A stretch of DNA of 64,000 bases from the NCBI GenBank assembly GCA_037178975.1, contig JASJZH010000003.1, forward strand, positions 4,216,001-4,280,000, written 5' to 3'. Positions 1-10,772 of the stretch are shown here, in pieces. Made by a program: the position numbers and the translations under genes. The stretch comes from Oscheius tipulae (taxonomy: Eukaryota > Nematoda > Chromadorea > Rhabditida > Rhabditidae). Position 1 is the stretch's first letter, and the number at the start of each line of letters is the position of its first letter. The notes under the pieces are model-generated. The model saw only the letters and a list, made by a program, of their open reading frames with translations. It ran no database searches and was not told the origin of the DNA.

Positions 1-165
1 CTGATCAAGTTGAAGAGATGTCTCGAGCTGCGACGTCTCTTCGATGAATTCGAGCTCAAGAAAGATGAAATGATGTTGATGGTGCCCTCTGCTCTCGATT
101 TCACTCTCGCCTCGTGCAGTCAGATGTCTAGTCTGCAGTTCGATCTCACCTCGTTCGAGGGTTAG
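1..165 (+). CDS. C-terminal end of an unknown protein (5' partial)
   Basis: The first frame is open from the window edge to a TAG at 163-165, giving 54 residues. The start of the segment is basic and leucine-rich (LIKLKRCLELRRLFDEFELK), which suggests a helix, and it ends SSLQFDLTSFEG. An AATAAA polyadenylation signal follows at about 182-187. The gene converges on the phosphoglucomutase gene on the other strand, with 75 bp between the stops. I do not recognise the protein; only its last exon is present. Being open to the window edge and followed by a poly(A) signal supports a real gene end. Confidence 0.5.
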   Translation: MIKLKRCLELRRLFDEFELKKDEMMLMVPSALDFTLASCSQMSSLQFDLTSFEG

Positions 166-240
166 AAGCACAAATCAATGACAATAAACTTCATTTCTCT
201 TAAGATTATTCAAGTGAACTCTATGTACCACAACTTTGGC

Positions 241-2345
241 TTATTTACGGGGAATAAGACCGAACTCCGTCGGTCGAAGAAGAGTCTGAACCACATCCTT
301 CTCCAGTTGTTCCAGTTCTTCGAGAACGGAGGATAGATCATTCTCGGTCTTTCCAGGGGCAGTCTTCAACTCGATGTAGTACTTGATCTTGGGCTCAGTT
401 CCGGAGGCTCTCAATGTGACAATACTGCCACTTTCCAGCATAAACGTGACCATTTCGGAGGACGTGGAGGTTGGAAGGAGCTAAAGGGCTATTCAGTTAT
501 GAATAAGAAATGGACTAACCGGCTTGTTTCCAGGTTGTGAATTGTCGTAGCCGACGGTGAGATCTCTCACAGTGGACACACGGTCTTTTCCAATAAGCTC
601 AGGGAACTTGAGATCTTTTCTCAAAGTGGCGAAGAGGTCCTTGGTGACCTGGGGATTGGGAACCAGCCAGTACGAAGAGCGGACCAAATGGAAACCGTAT
701 CTGAATTGGACTCTCTAATTGGAAAAAAGTACAACTGACTGTCTGTAGATCTCGAAGAGTTTGTCAGACAGAGTTTTGCCTTCATGATGAAGGAAAGCAG
801 CCAGCTCGGCAAAAACAGCAGCGGAACTGACACCATCCTAAAAGACATAGTAAGATCATCAAAGCAATTACAACCTTATCCAAAGTATGACCGGGCATGT
901 ATCCAATGCTCTCCTCCCAAGCCAAAATGACATGTTTTCCTTGTTTTCTGTACTCTTCGGCCTTGTTTCCCATCCATTTGAATCCGGTTAAAGTGATGTC
1001 GTTCTTGAAGCCCTCAGCATCGGCAATTGTCTTGACAATCTGCGAACTGACAGCGCTATTCAGAATGTAGACATTGGCCGGGTTAACGTCGGGATTGGCC
1101 TTGCGCCAATTGGTCCAAATCCACCACGTAATCAGAGTTCCCATTTCGTTTCCAGTAAACACACGCCATTCACCACTGAAATCGGAACTTTTCTAGCTAG
1201 AAATGCAAACCAACTCTTTCTGTTTCTCAGCCATCTGGATTCGATCGGCATCAGGGTCATTAGCCAAGACGATGGTAGACCCATTTCTGTCGGCAGTCTC
1301 CAGGGATAGAGTCAAGACTTTTCTGCCTTCTTCAGGGTTCGGGAAAGCGACTGTTGGGAAGTCAGGATTTGGATCCTGTTGCTCTTTGACAGAGATGAAA
1401 TGGTCTTCCGGAAAGCCGAACTCTTTGAAGATTCTCTTCGTGTAGAGATAGCCGATTCCGTGGAAGGCCGAGTAGGTGAACTTCAGAGGAGTTTTCTCGT
1501 TGATCTCTCTAGAATAATTGTTAATTAATAGGCTGATTAAATACCTGTGGAAGATGAGTTTCCTCTCGACTTCAAAGTAGGGATCAATCGACGAATCGGC
1601 ACTTTTCAAAAGAGAGTTGCCTTGCAACTGGGACAGGTCCCAATACTCAGCTTTCGGCTCAGGCTCCGCCTCGGCATACTTGACAATCTCCACGTCGTGA
1701 GGTCCGATGATCTGAGCTCCGTTGCTCCAATAAGCCTTGTATCCGTTGTCCTCTTTGGGATTGTGGGAGGCGGTGATGATCAGTCCAGCATCACATTTCA
1801 GATTGATTGTTGCCCAAGACTGAAGTTGCAAATAGGAATCGAAAGAAAGAGATGACTTACCACGACAGGTGTGGGAGAGACCTCGCTGAAAAGATAGACT
1901 GGGATTCCATTTCGAATGAAAACGTTGGCTGCCAATTGGGCGAATCGACGACTGTTATGCCTTCCGTCGAACCCGATGGCTATTCCGTTAGACTCTCCTG
2001 TGAAGACAGCCTTCATGTGACGGGCGAATCCATGAGTGATTTGCAGAATGGTCAAGTCGTTTAGACGAGCGAAACCGGCCTGCATCGGAGCACGAATTCC
2101 TATTCTTTTATTGAAACGAGCTGCATAAAAGTAATACCAGCTGTTCCGAAAGTCAGACGACCGTTCATTCTGTTCTTCAGAGACTCGGCATCGCCACTTT
2201 TAGCCAGAGATTCGATTTCCTGACGAGTCTTCTCATTCTGAATGGATGAGTTTGTCAAGAAGTGAAAACCAAGACTAACCTTGTCCCAAGAGAGCCATGT
2301 GCTGACCTTCTTCTCCAGTTCAGGACAGCCGAGATTGAAAGACAT
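241..2345 (-). CDS. pgm-2: Phosphoglucomutase-2 / phosphopentomutase
   Basis: Alpha-D-phosphohexomutase family, PGM2 branch. It interconverts glucose-1-P and glucose-6-P and/or ribose-1-P and ribose-5-P in the cytosol. Exons read MSFNLGCPELEKKV...WDK (2345-2280), then NEKTRQEIESLAKSGD..., GTAGIRAPMQAGFARLND, and so on, joined by introns of about 40 bp. Visible hallmarks are the catalytic serine loop TASHNPKEDNGYK, the metal-binding loop DPDADR, a sugar-binding EESIGY, and the C-terminal phosphate-binding RASGTEPKIKYY. Total length is close to 600 residues, as usual for PGM2. The start at 2345 gives an exon of exactly 22 codons up to a good donor. The gene ends IPRK at 241. Confidence 0.93.
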
Positions 2346-2951
2346 GGTCTGAAAGACTTATAATTAGAAAATAAACAAAAGAAAAAAAAGAAAGTGTGTG
2401 TGGTCCTTGACCCAGCGATAAAGTGATAAGAGAGTTTGAGACTAACAGTTCGCGCAGACAGTCACCCCTGGACGAGCGATACAACAAATAGATTGCTCTC
2501 AAACAGTTCCATACAGAACAAACTGAGAATCTCCTAAGAATGCGCAAATCATGAGGAGATGAGAATAGGACGATATCACGGAAAGATAAGAGTCAGCAAC
2601 TCCACGTGGACAAAAAGTCGGGGCTGAAGGTCAGACTATCAGAGTTGGACCCTCTCGGAGATTAAATCAATAACCGACGACCAGATTATCAAGAACTTCA
2701 AAAAGTCGTACATGTGAACGGAAGCCACCAAACTAGGCATCTTAAAAGTGCTTTTGAGCAATGAATTTCGGTAGAAATACAAGGTATCCATAATTAAAAC
2801 AAAAAAAAGTAAGTCTAAGGCGCTACCCAGTTTGAATTCGGCGCGCAAACGAGAAAAATGTGCGGGGAAGAAAAGTGAAAAATAGTGGGTTTTCGGGGAA
2901 GAACTTTCTCAGAATGGTTTTGATTGCTTCGTCAACGGACAAAAAGGGCTA
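2346..2951. other. Intergenic, upstream of pgm-2
   Basis: This 5' flank of the phosphoglucomutase gene has short open frames on the minus strand but no frame bounded by splice signals and no similarity I recognise. I see no gene here. Confidence 0.5.
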
Positions 2952-3026
2952 CCCATAAAGGAGTCGAACCCGAGTCGTTTTTGATTTGTAATCGGAGCGT
3001 TATATAACCGGCTGAGCTATGCAGGC
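2952..3026 (-). repeat. Degenerate tRNA-like element (A and B boxes)
   Basis: Read on the minus strand, this holds an A-box-like TAGCTCAGCCGG and a good B box (GGGTTCGACTCC) about 45 bp apart, followed by a T5 run that could end Pol III transcripts. The acceptor, D and T stems pair poorly (several mismatches or G-U pairs), so a functional tRNA is unlikely. It is probably a tRNA pseudogene or the head of a tRNA-derived SINE. Confidence 0.5.
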
Positions 3027-3312
3027 GAGTTCCCTGAATATTCGCAGAAAACTCATGAGATTAGATAACACGCACTTTCATGGAGACACGATGCAACCGC
3101 CTTAGGCTTCCTCTAAGGCTAAGGAAGAAATCCCGAGCAGTACAGGTTTCTGCTTTTGCGATACCCGTATTGAAAAGGTGCGAGCCATCAAGTTTGGAGC
3201 GAAACCGAGCAGTTACGCAATAGTACGTGGCAAAATTGGGCCGAGCGCCAACATTATCGTTTGAAAACCCAGTTGCATTTCATCTCCAGCCTTCATTTTT
3301 TCCAATATAAAA

Positions 3313-3588
3313 ATGGAAACCGGTGGTTATATCGAAAAAGACGCTCTAGAAGAAGAAGATCTTGAAAAGCTTTTCGAGTTGCAGACTGACAAAGGCAGCC
3401 AAAGTAGTGTCTTCTACTTTCTTCGCAAAATAATTCAGATTCACCGCTTTCTGATACTGTTGGATCAGATGAAGCAATTGCTCCTGGAGAGCGTAAGTAC
3501 AAAAAGTCTGACCAAATATCTCGTCTTGCTGCAGCGGAAGCCTAAATTCAAGAGACAAAAACTTTTTGGAGGCGTTGGAGAACAGTAG
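3313..3588 (+). CDS. Uncertain gene, helical N-terminal part
   Basis: The ATG at 3313 opens an acidic then helical segment (EEEDLEKLFELQ, IHRFLILLDQMKQLL). A good donor (GTAAGT at 3493) and an acceptor (TTGCTGCAG ending 3534) define a 42-bp intron, but the frame is also open through it to 3588. Further exon-like pieces follow near 3774-3818 (ILEENNKEFAAMCSE, between a TTTTCAG acceptor and a GTATAG donor) and 3860-3975. I could not join them into one clean frame. It may be a small coiled-coil gene or its decaying copy. No function can be given. Confidence 0.3.
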   Translation: METGGYIEKDALEEEDLEKLFELQTDKGSQSSVFYFLRKIIQIHRFLILLDQMKQLLLESVSTKSLTKYLVLLQRKPKFKRQKLFGGVGEQ

Positions 3589-4668
3589 CTTTGACCGAGA
3601 AGTTTTAAAGGTCAAGAAAAGCTATTTGTAGGTACAATTGGAACCCCTGAAAAAGGAAAAGACTTAAGAAATGCAGTCGACCAACAAAGACGACAGATCA
3701 AACTCAAAAAAAAGTTTGGAATAGGCAAACAGGAGGATACTTATAGAATATTGTGTTATCTTGTATTGTTTTCAGATACTGGAAGAGAACAATAAGGAGT
3801 TTGCAGCCATGTGCTCAGAAGTATAGGCCATTCTCCGGACGTAAGGTGTTGGTCGTTTCAGATCTGGAAAGCGAGCACTTTGTGGACTATCTGGCGAAAA
3901 CTATTCTGCTTTTGCTATGAAATCCGCTCGGGTTTGATTAAATCTCTGAGCAGTTCTACTGCCAATGTAATCAGGTAGTAAACTTGAACTTTTAAAATTC
4001 ATATAATCAGAAGACAGTAGACATATCTGTACCTTTCGATTCGTAGAAAACCTCTCAGCTGTTGTAGAAGCTCAAAAGTTGGAGCAAGTAATCGAACCCT
4101 ACTAATCGAGCAAGGAATATGTAGAAGACTGTTAAAGCTTTTCGTGAGAGAACACGGAGGAAACCTCGTTATTATACAGTGAAGTGTGTATATTTGGTTG
4201 AAGCATCCTCGTATCTGTATTCCGAAAGGAATAGTCCTATTCCCAGAAGCTGTTGAAATGATCTTCAGTCAGTTTTTCCTCTATTCAAAAGTCCTATATT
4301 TCAGAATTCCCGATGGAGTAGATCTTCTTTATCACGGTGTTCGGCCAACAATGCATCCCATCCAGAAAGATCAATGGAACGTGGCTCTGCCATTTGAAGA
4401 GTGCGAATTGGGTAGAAACTAAGCTTCCTCGGACTTGGAACAATATCCCTTGCCTGGTGCTCAAAATGATTTGATTTGTTGAAGTGATTGCTGTTGACTA
4501 ATAAATCGTTGTTGTCTGAGCTATTTTCAAAAGATGGCCCATTTCCGTATGTCCAAGTGCATGCGGCTGTCTGACGGATGTTTCCAATCGAGCTTTTACA
4601 CCAGGACCGATGGCAGCAGCTTGCCTCTCTCAATTCTCGTCTCTTTTTTCTAATTAAAATATTACAGC
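3589..4668. other. Mostly non-coding or decayed sequence before the collagen-like gene
   Basis: Apart from exon-like fragments near 3774-3975 and a 78-codon open frame at 4186-4422 (begins MYIWLKHPRICIPKG) that I cannot place in a family, nothing convincing is seen. The last bases are the probable 5' flank and splice-leader acceptor (ATTACAG) of the collagen-like gene. Confidence 0.35.
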
Positions 4669-6035
4669 ATGTGGCTGTTTCTTCTGGTCACCCTCATATC
4701 TCCTGTTTTGACGGCGCTCGATACAGCTGCAGTCATTGCCATTCAAAATGAGCTGAACAAACACGCCGCAGAGCTCGAAATGCTCCTCGATGTTAGTATT
4801 TTTGTCGATTTCTGAACAAAGATATTCAAGCACGTCAAAAATCTGAACGCGAGAGTCAGTGATCTAGGCCGTGCTGGTCCTCCTGGAATTAATGGATCGC
4901 CCGGATTCCCCGGTTCTAAGGGAGAGAAGGGAGTTAATGGACTTGATGGTATGTGAGAGAATCCGGAGACTACTGTCACTTCTTAGGAATGCCTGGAAAA
5001 GACGGAATGCAAGGAATTCCTGGAGTCAAAGGAGACATGGGTCCCATCGGTCCGACTGGAATGAAAGGAGAAAAGGGATCCACTGTAAGTAATACCGTTT
5101 TCTAGTCATTTCAAACTAATTCAGGGGTTCCCAGGTCAAAAAGGAGAGTTCGGATCAGCTGGAATTCCCGGTCTGAAGGGAGATACTGGTATTCCTGGCA
5201 AATTAGGAGAGCCTGGATCCACAGGACTCCCAGGAATCAAAGGTGAGAAGGGAGCTGAAGGTCTGCCAGGCACTAACGGTCAGTCAGGAGCTCCTGGCTG
5301 GCCTGGGTCCAAAGGAGAGGATGGTCTTCCCGGCAGACCGGGATCCCCTGGTTTTCCTGGAAAGGTTTGCTCTGAAACTGTTCAAAAATTTATTTTATTA
5401 AGAAAGGAGAATCTGGTAACTCTGGAGTGCCAGGAGTTGCCGGTCTGATTGGTGAAAGAGGACTACCCGGAGCCCCTGGACCACAAGGTATGATGGGACC
5501 AATCGGACCCAGTGGACAGATTGGACTGCCTGGAGGAAAAGGAGAACAGGTGCTTTTCAAATAGTATTTAAAAAAAATATGTATAAACAGGGACCTCCCG
5601 GCTTTCCCGGAGCCAAAGGAGAACAAGGAAAGGACGGACTTCCAGGTAGGGTTGGCCATCGGGCCCATAAACAGGGTAATTCTCCATCCGATCCGTATCA
5701 GACATTTGTATCAGACGGCTGGTAGTACACTATGTCAGTAATACGTAAAACAGAAAAACTGGGAACCCTTCCTGAACACTGAATATGAAGACTTCCAGGG
5801 CTTCCGGGATGGCTCGTCAACGACAAGGGATATTGTATTTTGGCCCTCGGAAACTGCCCTCCAGCTTTCACACAGATCGGAGCATACCAGGTTTTCTAGT
5901 CCCTCTTTTGTAATCTTCTGAATTTCGACCCATGTGGACAACTATCGTTTCGGGGACTACTCGCTCGTCAAGTCGGGTGGAATCGGCGGGAATGAGGAGT
6001 CTTTCGCCTTGAAGGTCCACGCCTGCTGCAGATAA
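4669..6035 (+). CDS. Secreted collagen-like protein with a C-terminal cysteine domain
   Basis: The ATG at 4669 follows an ATTACAG acceptor. A signal peptide ([18 protein letters not shown]) leads into a short helix ([13 protein letters not shown]), then a long Gly-X-Y tract starting [16 protein letters not shown]. The tract spans at least six exons with 37-48 bp introns. The last collagen exon joins over a roughly 155-bp intron to [20 protein letters not shown], and a final segment ends [10 protein letters not shown] at the TAA (6033-6035). The four C-terminal cysteines suggest a disulfide-bonded, non-collagenous trimerisation domain. It lacks the usual nematode cuticle-collagen N-terminal layout. 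The last intron (5901-5937) has CG where AG is expected, so the final exon is less certain. AATAAA lies at about 6043. Confidence 0.75.
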
Positions 6036-6935
6036 TGCTCATAATAAATTCTTTTCTTTATGCCTAGTATTAAAGACACTGGTCATTTGTAAGAGAACAG
6101 TAACAAACGTTCCTAGTGGAATGAACCAGTCTTTCTCTTATACTGTTTGACTCTCTTCTACTTATTATGTCACTTGCTAAAAAAACGTTTGTCAATTGCT
6201 AACCCGAATAGCACTTACATATGCTACTGTTGTGAATGTGGGTTCCAATGAGTTAATTCGGATTTCACCCAGCAGTGCTAAGAGATTATACCAAGATAGG
6301 TATTAAGAGAAGGGCAAGAGAGCAAGGTATGGAGAAGTTTATTTCCCAGTCGGGGAGTAGACGAAGATAAAGTCAAGGACATACGCTTGATTATATACGG
6401 CCTGGTGAGATTACTTCGTGGGATTATTGCCCTACTCTAGCGTTAACGATTGAGAACGTCGTAAGAAGAGAAAGGAAAAAATTATTAAGAGCGATATCTA
6501 ACAGTTACTCAATTTTAAAAATAAGCTTTCTGGCAGTGAAGAAAATACCGGCTAGGAAAGCAGACAGTTTCATCAAGAAAAGCGTTAAGAGCCCTATTAG
6601 CCCGTTGTCATCCCAAAAAATTGAAACCAGGCCGCGAGAGGGGTCGCAAAATCAATATTGTTCTCTCCGGGTGATAAAACAAACAGATATTTTTTGTGCA
6701 CCCGCCGTTCGCTTTTTTCACTTTCGAATGAGCGCCAAAGCTTATCAAAAGAAAGGAAACATAATGCGGATTTGCATTAAAAGAGTTCTTCAGTTTATAA
6801 GGATAAGCGACTTCGACCCGTTTTCCAGAAAATAGCTGCGTATGCCAGATGTTCTTTGGCATGTGAGGCGTTACCTAGCTTTTATCGATTCCACCCCAGT
6901 GCTGTCCGACACCGTTCCTCCCCACTGTGGTCCAG
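6036..6935. other. Intergenic
   Basis: Between the collagen-like gene and the first F-box-like gene. Open frames near 6536-6862 occur on both strands but none has splice context or recognisable content. I see nothing else. Confidence 0.4.
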
Positions 6936-8340
6936 ATGTCTATCCCTCTTGATCTCATTCCCCGGAAGAATATCCCACTGCTGTTGAAGACGGTATGGCT
7001 CGACAGACCGCCCCCCACACTTTTATCTTTAGCTACCAATCGAGAAAATCGTCCAGCTGTGCGAAACATGTTCGGAATTCGAGCCGTACGTTGAATTCAA
7101 CAGGAAAGACATCAAACTAGAGACCAAGGCGGAGTTATCAGTGATACAGCGGCCGGAAGAGGTATACCAGTTTAAGGTAGAGAGAAAAGATAAATTCAAT
7201 TTAGAAAATTCAATATCAGCATCTGTTGGAGTGTAATCTGAATGATATTCACAACCCAGCTCATGTTCATTTCGAGTGTATCGGAATTGTAGGTTCAGGT
7301 ATAGGCAGTCAGTCAGAGTATGTTTCAGTGGAGCAATCTATCGTGTTCCGATCCGACTAAGACAGACTGTCTAGATCATCGAAGTCGATGCCTTCGGCAA
7401 GCTCAGAAGACTCTGAAACTCTCGTGCAATCGTCTTAAATTAGCGTGTTCCCTCACTTCATCGTTCCTCTTCACTGCGATCCCATGTAAATATCTTCACA
7501 TATATGACCTGCTCGATCACTCCACTTTACGATGGATCCCAAACGTGGGAGTACTTTTTCTCTCGAGCAGAATGAGATCATTCAGACCGTGTCTACTATT
7601 CGAATTAACCGAGCACCAGACGAACCAGTACCTCTTTCGCATCTGGTTCGCTTCGAGGAAATCATCATCGGGGGGCACCAAACATACAGGCATGTGCCAG
7701 ACGTGGATTACTATATACAGGTAAAAGTTTCTTCTTCTAATATCACTGTCTCTTCCAGTTCTTTTCAAACTACCATGGTCAACTGAAAAAGCTTCATCTG
7801 CTTCACAACTATACACCCTTGACCGTGCCAAATCTGGTGAAACTGCACGAAGGAAAGAGATTTATGGAACCGTGCAACTTCATTCTCAGTCTTCTCGACA
7901 TTCTTGACGGCGAGCTTTTGCTCATCCGCCAAGAAAAGAAAACTATTGCATTCTCGGTCTACGGCACTATGGAAGAAGTCGCCAAGGAGGTCATCTGTCA
8001 GTTGATGATTGGACATCGCGAAGTGCACGGGTCCTACGTGTCACACTCTCCACTAGAAAAACGTTGGATGAAAGACCGAATGAAGAAGAAATCCAACTTT
8101 CGTTTTCCGACATCCGTGCTCTTAGAGAGACTCATCGCGGCAAGGAGAGAAGACTATGCTGGTATCATAAAGGACTATGTAGAAGATAAGGTGACTCGGA
8201 ACGGAATTTCACTCAAGCACGTTGTACAACCCCGACAGAAACGTATGCCAGAGCTTATTGATACTTCAGTCATGCTAGAGAGTCGGATGCGGACAAAGAG
8301 GAAGTCCTCAAAACACGACGACTATAATTACGGTAAATAA
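6936..8340 (+). CDS. F-box-like family protein, copy A (about 400 aa)
   Basis: Six exons: 6936-6992, 7033-7176, 7220-7288, 7329-7544 (or 7550), 7586-7720 and 7759-8340, all joined in phase 0 by introns of 38-43 bp. The N-terminus (IPLLLKTLPIEKIVQLCETC) has the spacing of an F-box. A cysteine-bearing middle follows (KTLKLSCNRLKL...LRWIPN), then STIRINRAPDEPVPL, FFSNYHGQLKKLHLL and a C-terminal block (FSVYGTMEEVAKEVICQLM) with a basic tail. It matches copy B on the other strand along its whole length: exons 1 and 2 are identical in size (57 and 144 bp), and SCNRLKL/SCDNLQL, WIPN/WIPL and GQLKKL/GQLKRL align. If the F-box works, it would bind Skp1 in an SCF ubiquitin ligase; that is inference. 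The only ambiguity is the donor of intron 4. Confidence 0.7.
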
Positions 8341-8977
8341 AAAATCCTTGTTAACTATTTCAAAGCCATTGCTAGGCTTGAACCTATTATACCTACTTTT
8401 CAGCCTTCGCCTGTAAGAGAGGCAGGTTACTGGATACAGGAGGAGTCATTAAATACACAAAGACGTCCATATTGAGATACATAGGAAGAAAGACAATTTG
8501 AGCGGCCTGCCCAGTCAAGTATATTATATTCAGGGTTGACAGACTTCACTCTAACAACTGTAAAGTTAGACAGCTGCTTGCCAATCAAAAAGGGAAACCC
8601 TGTAATTTGCCAAAACAAGTGAATAATAAATTGCGCTTTTGGCCGTCTTGTCGAAACTTGACAACTTTAAGACTCCAGTTCGAGGCCATTTGTTTGTCTG
8701 CTACTTGATTGTGCTGTTCATAACCAAAAAATTTAGGTCAGGTAGCTCCACTTTCTCCAAAAAGTTGAGCTACTTTCGCAGTATCTTCTTTTCTTTTTTT
8801 TTACCTTTTTCTCGCTCCCCGCTCTACTTTCTCAAAACTTCTACCCCACTAACTGAACTCTAACTACTATGAGACGTTCTCTCGCTTTAAGAAAGTCACT
8901 TCGAGCATGATAGACAAAGGAGATGTTTCCTTCTACCATAAAGACTCTTTGTCACTATTTTTATGAATGTTTACAAA
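8341..8977. other. Intergenic between F-box-like copies
   Basis: AT-rich, with pyrimidine-rich stretches near 8785-8850. No convincing gene. A possible start exon (MIDKGDVSFYHKD at about 8909) for the partial copy downstream could not be joined to it cleanly. Confidence 0.35.
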
Positions 8978-9215
8978 CAATTAAAAGGGAAGGAGCAAGT
9001 CAAAATCTGAAGAAGATCAAAGTCGGTTCGGTCTCTGGAAGCTGTTCACTCGAGAAGATGATGCTGTCTATCTTAATGACCTCAATTCTACCGAGAGCAT
9101 ACTGTTCTATGTAACTTGCGATGATGGGTCTCCTCAGATTAGAATCGTAGAGAGCACTCTAGAGAACATTGTTTTGGCAGTAGTCAAACACATCTTTGAC
9201 TGCAAACTGAACTAA
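8978..9215 (+). pseudogene. F-box-like family, partial copy C (3' exon only)
   Basis: After an AAAAG acceptor at about 8977 one frame reads RFGLWKLFTREDDAVYLNDL, ILFYVTCDDGSPQIRIVEST, then LENIVLAVVKHIFDCKLN and a stop at 9213-9215. This matches the C-terminal block of copy B (FIVHRDLENVVINLVEIL) and copy A (FSVYGTMEEVAKEVICQLM). No F-box exons precede it, so it is a 3' remnant or a gene whose 5' half I cannot read. It lies between copies A and B, as expected for a decayed tandem duplicate. A 70-codon frame begins one base after its stop (9216-9425), with a hydrophobic stretch in an overlapping frame, but I cannot support it as a gene. Confidence 0.45.
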
Positions 9216-9421
9216 ATGGCAATTGATTTGTCTGGATTTTTCGAATCATTCGCAGGTTTGGAAAGAGACCGTTACTCGGAACAGATACAGCGTTTTGTGG
9301 ATAACATTGATAGCAGGATTGTATTCGTACGAGCGAGAATGGACTATTATAGTCTTGGAGCTCGTATGCAATATAATATTCCATTTTATCACAATGCAAG
9401 AGTACAAATAAGGAATCACTC

Positions 9422-10772
9422 TTAAGGGGACAGTTCACCTTCCTCCAACGTTTCTTCCTCGGCCAAGTGATGTGTGAATATTGCCTTTGCGAGTTCCTCG
9501 GTAATTTTCTTGTAGTCTTCCGGTGCGCTAGAGATCATGTCCTCATAGTATCCGGAAATGTCGAAGACTCGGCCAAAGGGGCATTCTGTCAGTATCTCAA
9601 CCAAATTAATGACGACATTCTCTAGATCTCTGTGTACTATGAATGTAGCCTCCAATGCATCAGCATCTCCATTGAACTCTAGCTGGACCACTACCATTTG
9701 TACTTGGTTTACTTTCATATAGTACAGCTTTTGCAGGGAAATATCTTCAATATCCAAAGTAGAACTATCAAATATTTCAATCAGTCCAAAGATGTGATCG
9801 GGAAACTTAATTCGATCTCCATCGAGCTCGGCTTCATAGACCGGCATTTTCAGTCTCTTCAGCTGCCCACAACTTTTGTTCTTTTTCATATCCTGAAAGG
9901 GAAATTTGGTATTAACCAGACAATATTTACTATAATGTAGTCTTCCAAGGTGTCATTTACTGGCAGCTTCAAATCCCAAAACTCGACATCCTTGAAACGA
10001 TTAATCACATTATACGCTGGCAGGTCTCCTTCGATTCTAGCCACTTTGAGAATCCCGCAGCTCTAAGCAGAGTTTTGATTGTAAGTGTTGTTAGAATGTA
10101 CCTCACAAACCAGAGGAATCCAATCGGCTCGTGCTACATCCATAAACACACTCTTACATTCTACGTATTTCAGCAGATTGAATGCGTTTTCGTTCTTCAG
10201 ACAGATATCGGACAGCTGTAGGTTATCACATGATAAATGTAGTGTGGACAACATGGTCCAAAGACACTTCTTGGGTTCCATGATACAGTTCAATTTGTCG
10301 TTCGGACTGAAACAACACTTGAAGCCGTTCTTAGCTCTCTTAATTTGAAATATAGTTGGGTACACTACACAACTTACAATGTCAATGGCTTTAAAATGGA
10401 CTGACATTATCTGATAGAGTGGATCCTCAATTTTGACAAATTCCTTGTTTGAACCTTTTAGCAGCTCTCGTCCTATCCCAAACAGAAATCCATTGAACTC
10501 AAATTGGATTTCGTGATGCGAGTCCAATTTCTCACCTGGAATTCGGCTTCTTCCGCATTTTTGAGGTCAATGCCAAAGTCCAAATAACACGGCAATTTGT
10601 ATTTATCGTTGTACTTTTCCAGAAAGTTGTTCAGGAATTTACAAGTGGCTCTCAGACGGAAGAAGTCGTTGAATGGTAACTAGAATAATGAAATGAACTG
10701 TATAAGGACTTCTACCTTTTTAGTTATGCTGTACAATAAATTGGAGGGTACGTCGGTCAATTCAAAAGACAT
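9422..10772 (-). CDS. F-box-like family protein, copy B (399 aa)
   Basis: Five exons on the minus strand: 10772-10716, 10679-10536, 10497-10102, 10062-9931 and 9892-9422, all phase 0, giving 19+48+132+44+156 residues. The first two exons form a recognisable F-box (VPSNLLYSITKKLPFNDFF then RLRATCKFLNNFLEKY). The middle has four cysteines around FKCCFSPNDKLNC and LHLSCDNLQL. The end carries the family block FIVHRDLENVVINLVEIL and an acidic tail (EEETLEEGELSP). Length, exon sizes and intron phases match copy A although the proteins have diverged strongly. F-box proteins act as substrate adaptors of SCF E3 ligases; the substrate is unknown. I find no clear leucine-rich, FTH or FBA-2 domain. Confidence 0.75.

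Noticed and set aside
2952-3026. Functional tRNA gene
   Set aside because: Acceptor, D and T stems have too many mismatches despite good A and B boxes.
7532-8340. Separate gene starting at the ATG MDPKRGSTF
   Set aside because: Comparison with copy B shows this ATG lies inside an intron/exon boundary of a longer gene starting at 6936.
9216-9425. Open frame directly after F-box-like copy C
   Set aside because: Starts one base after another stop. An overlapping frame has a hydrophobic stretch, but neither can be tied to exons or a family.
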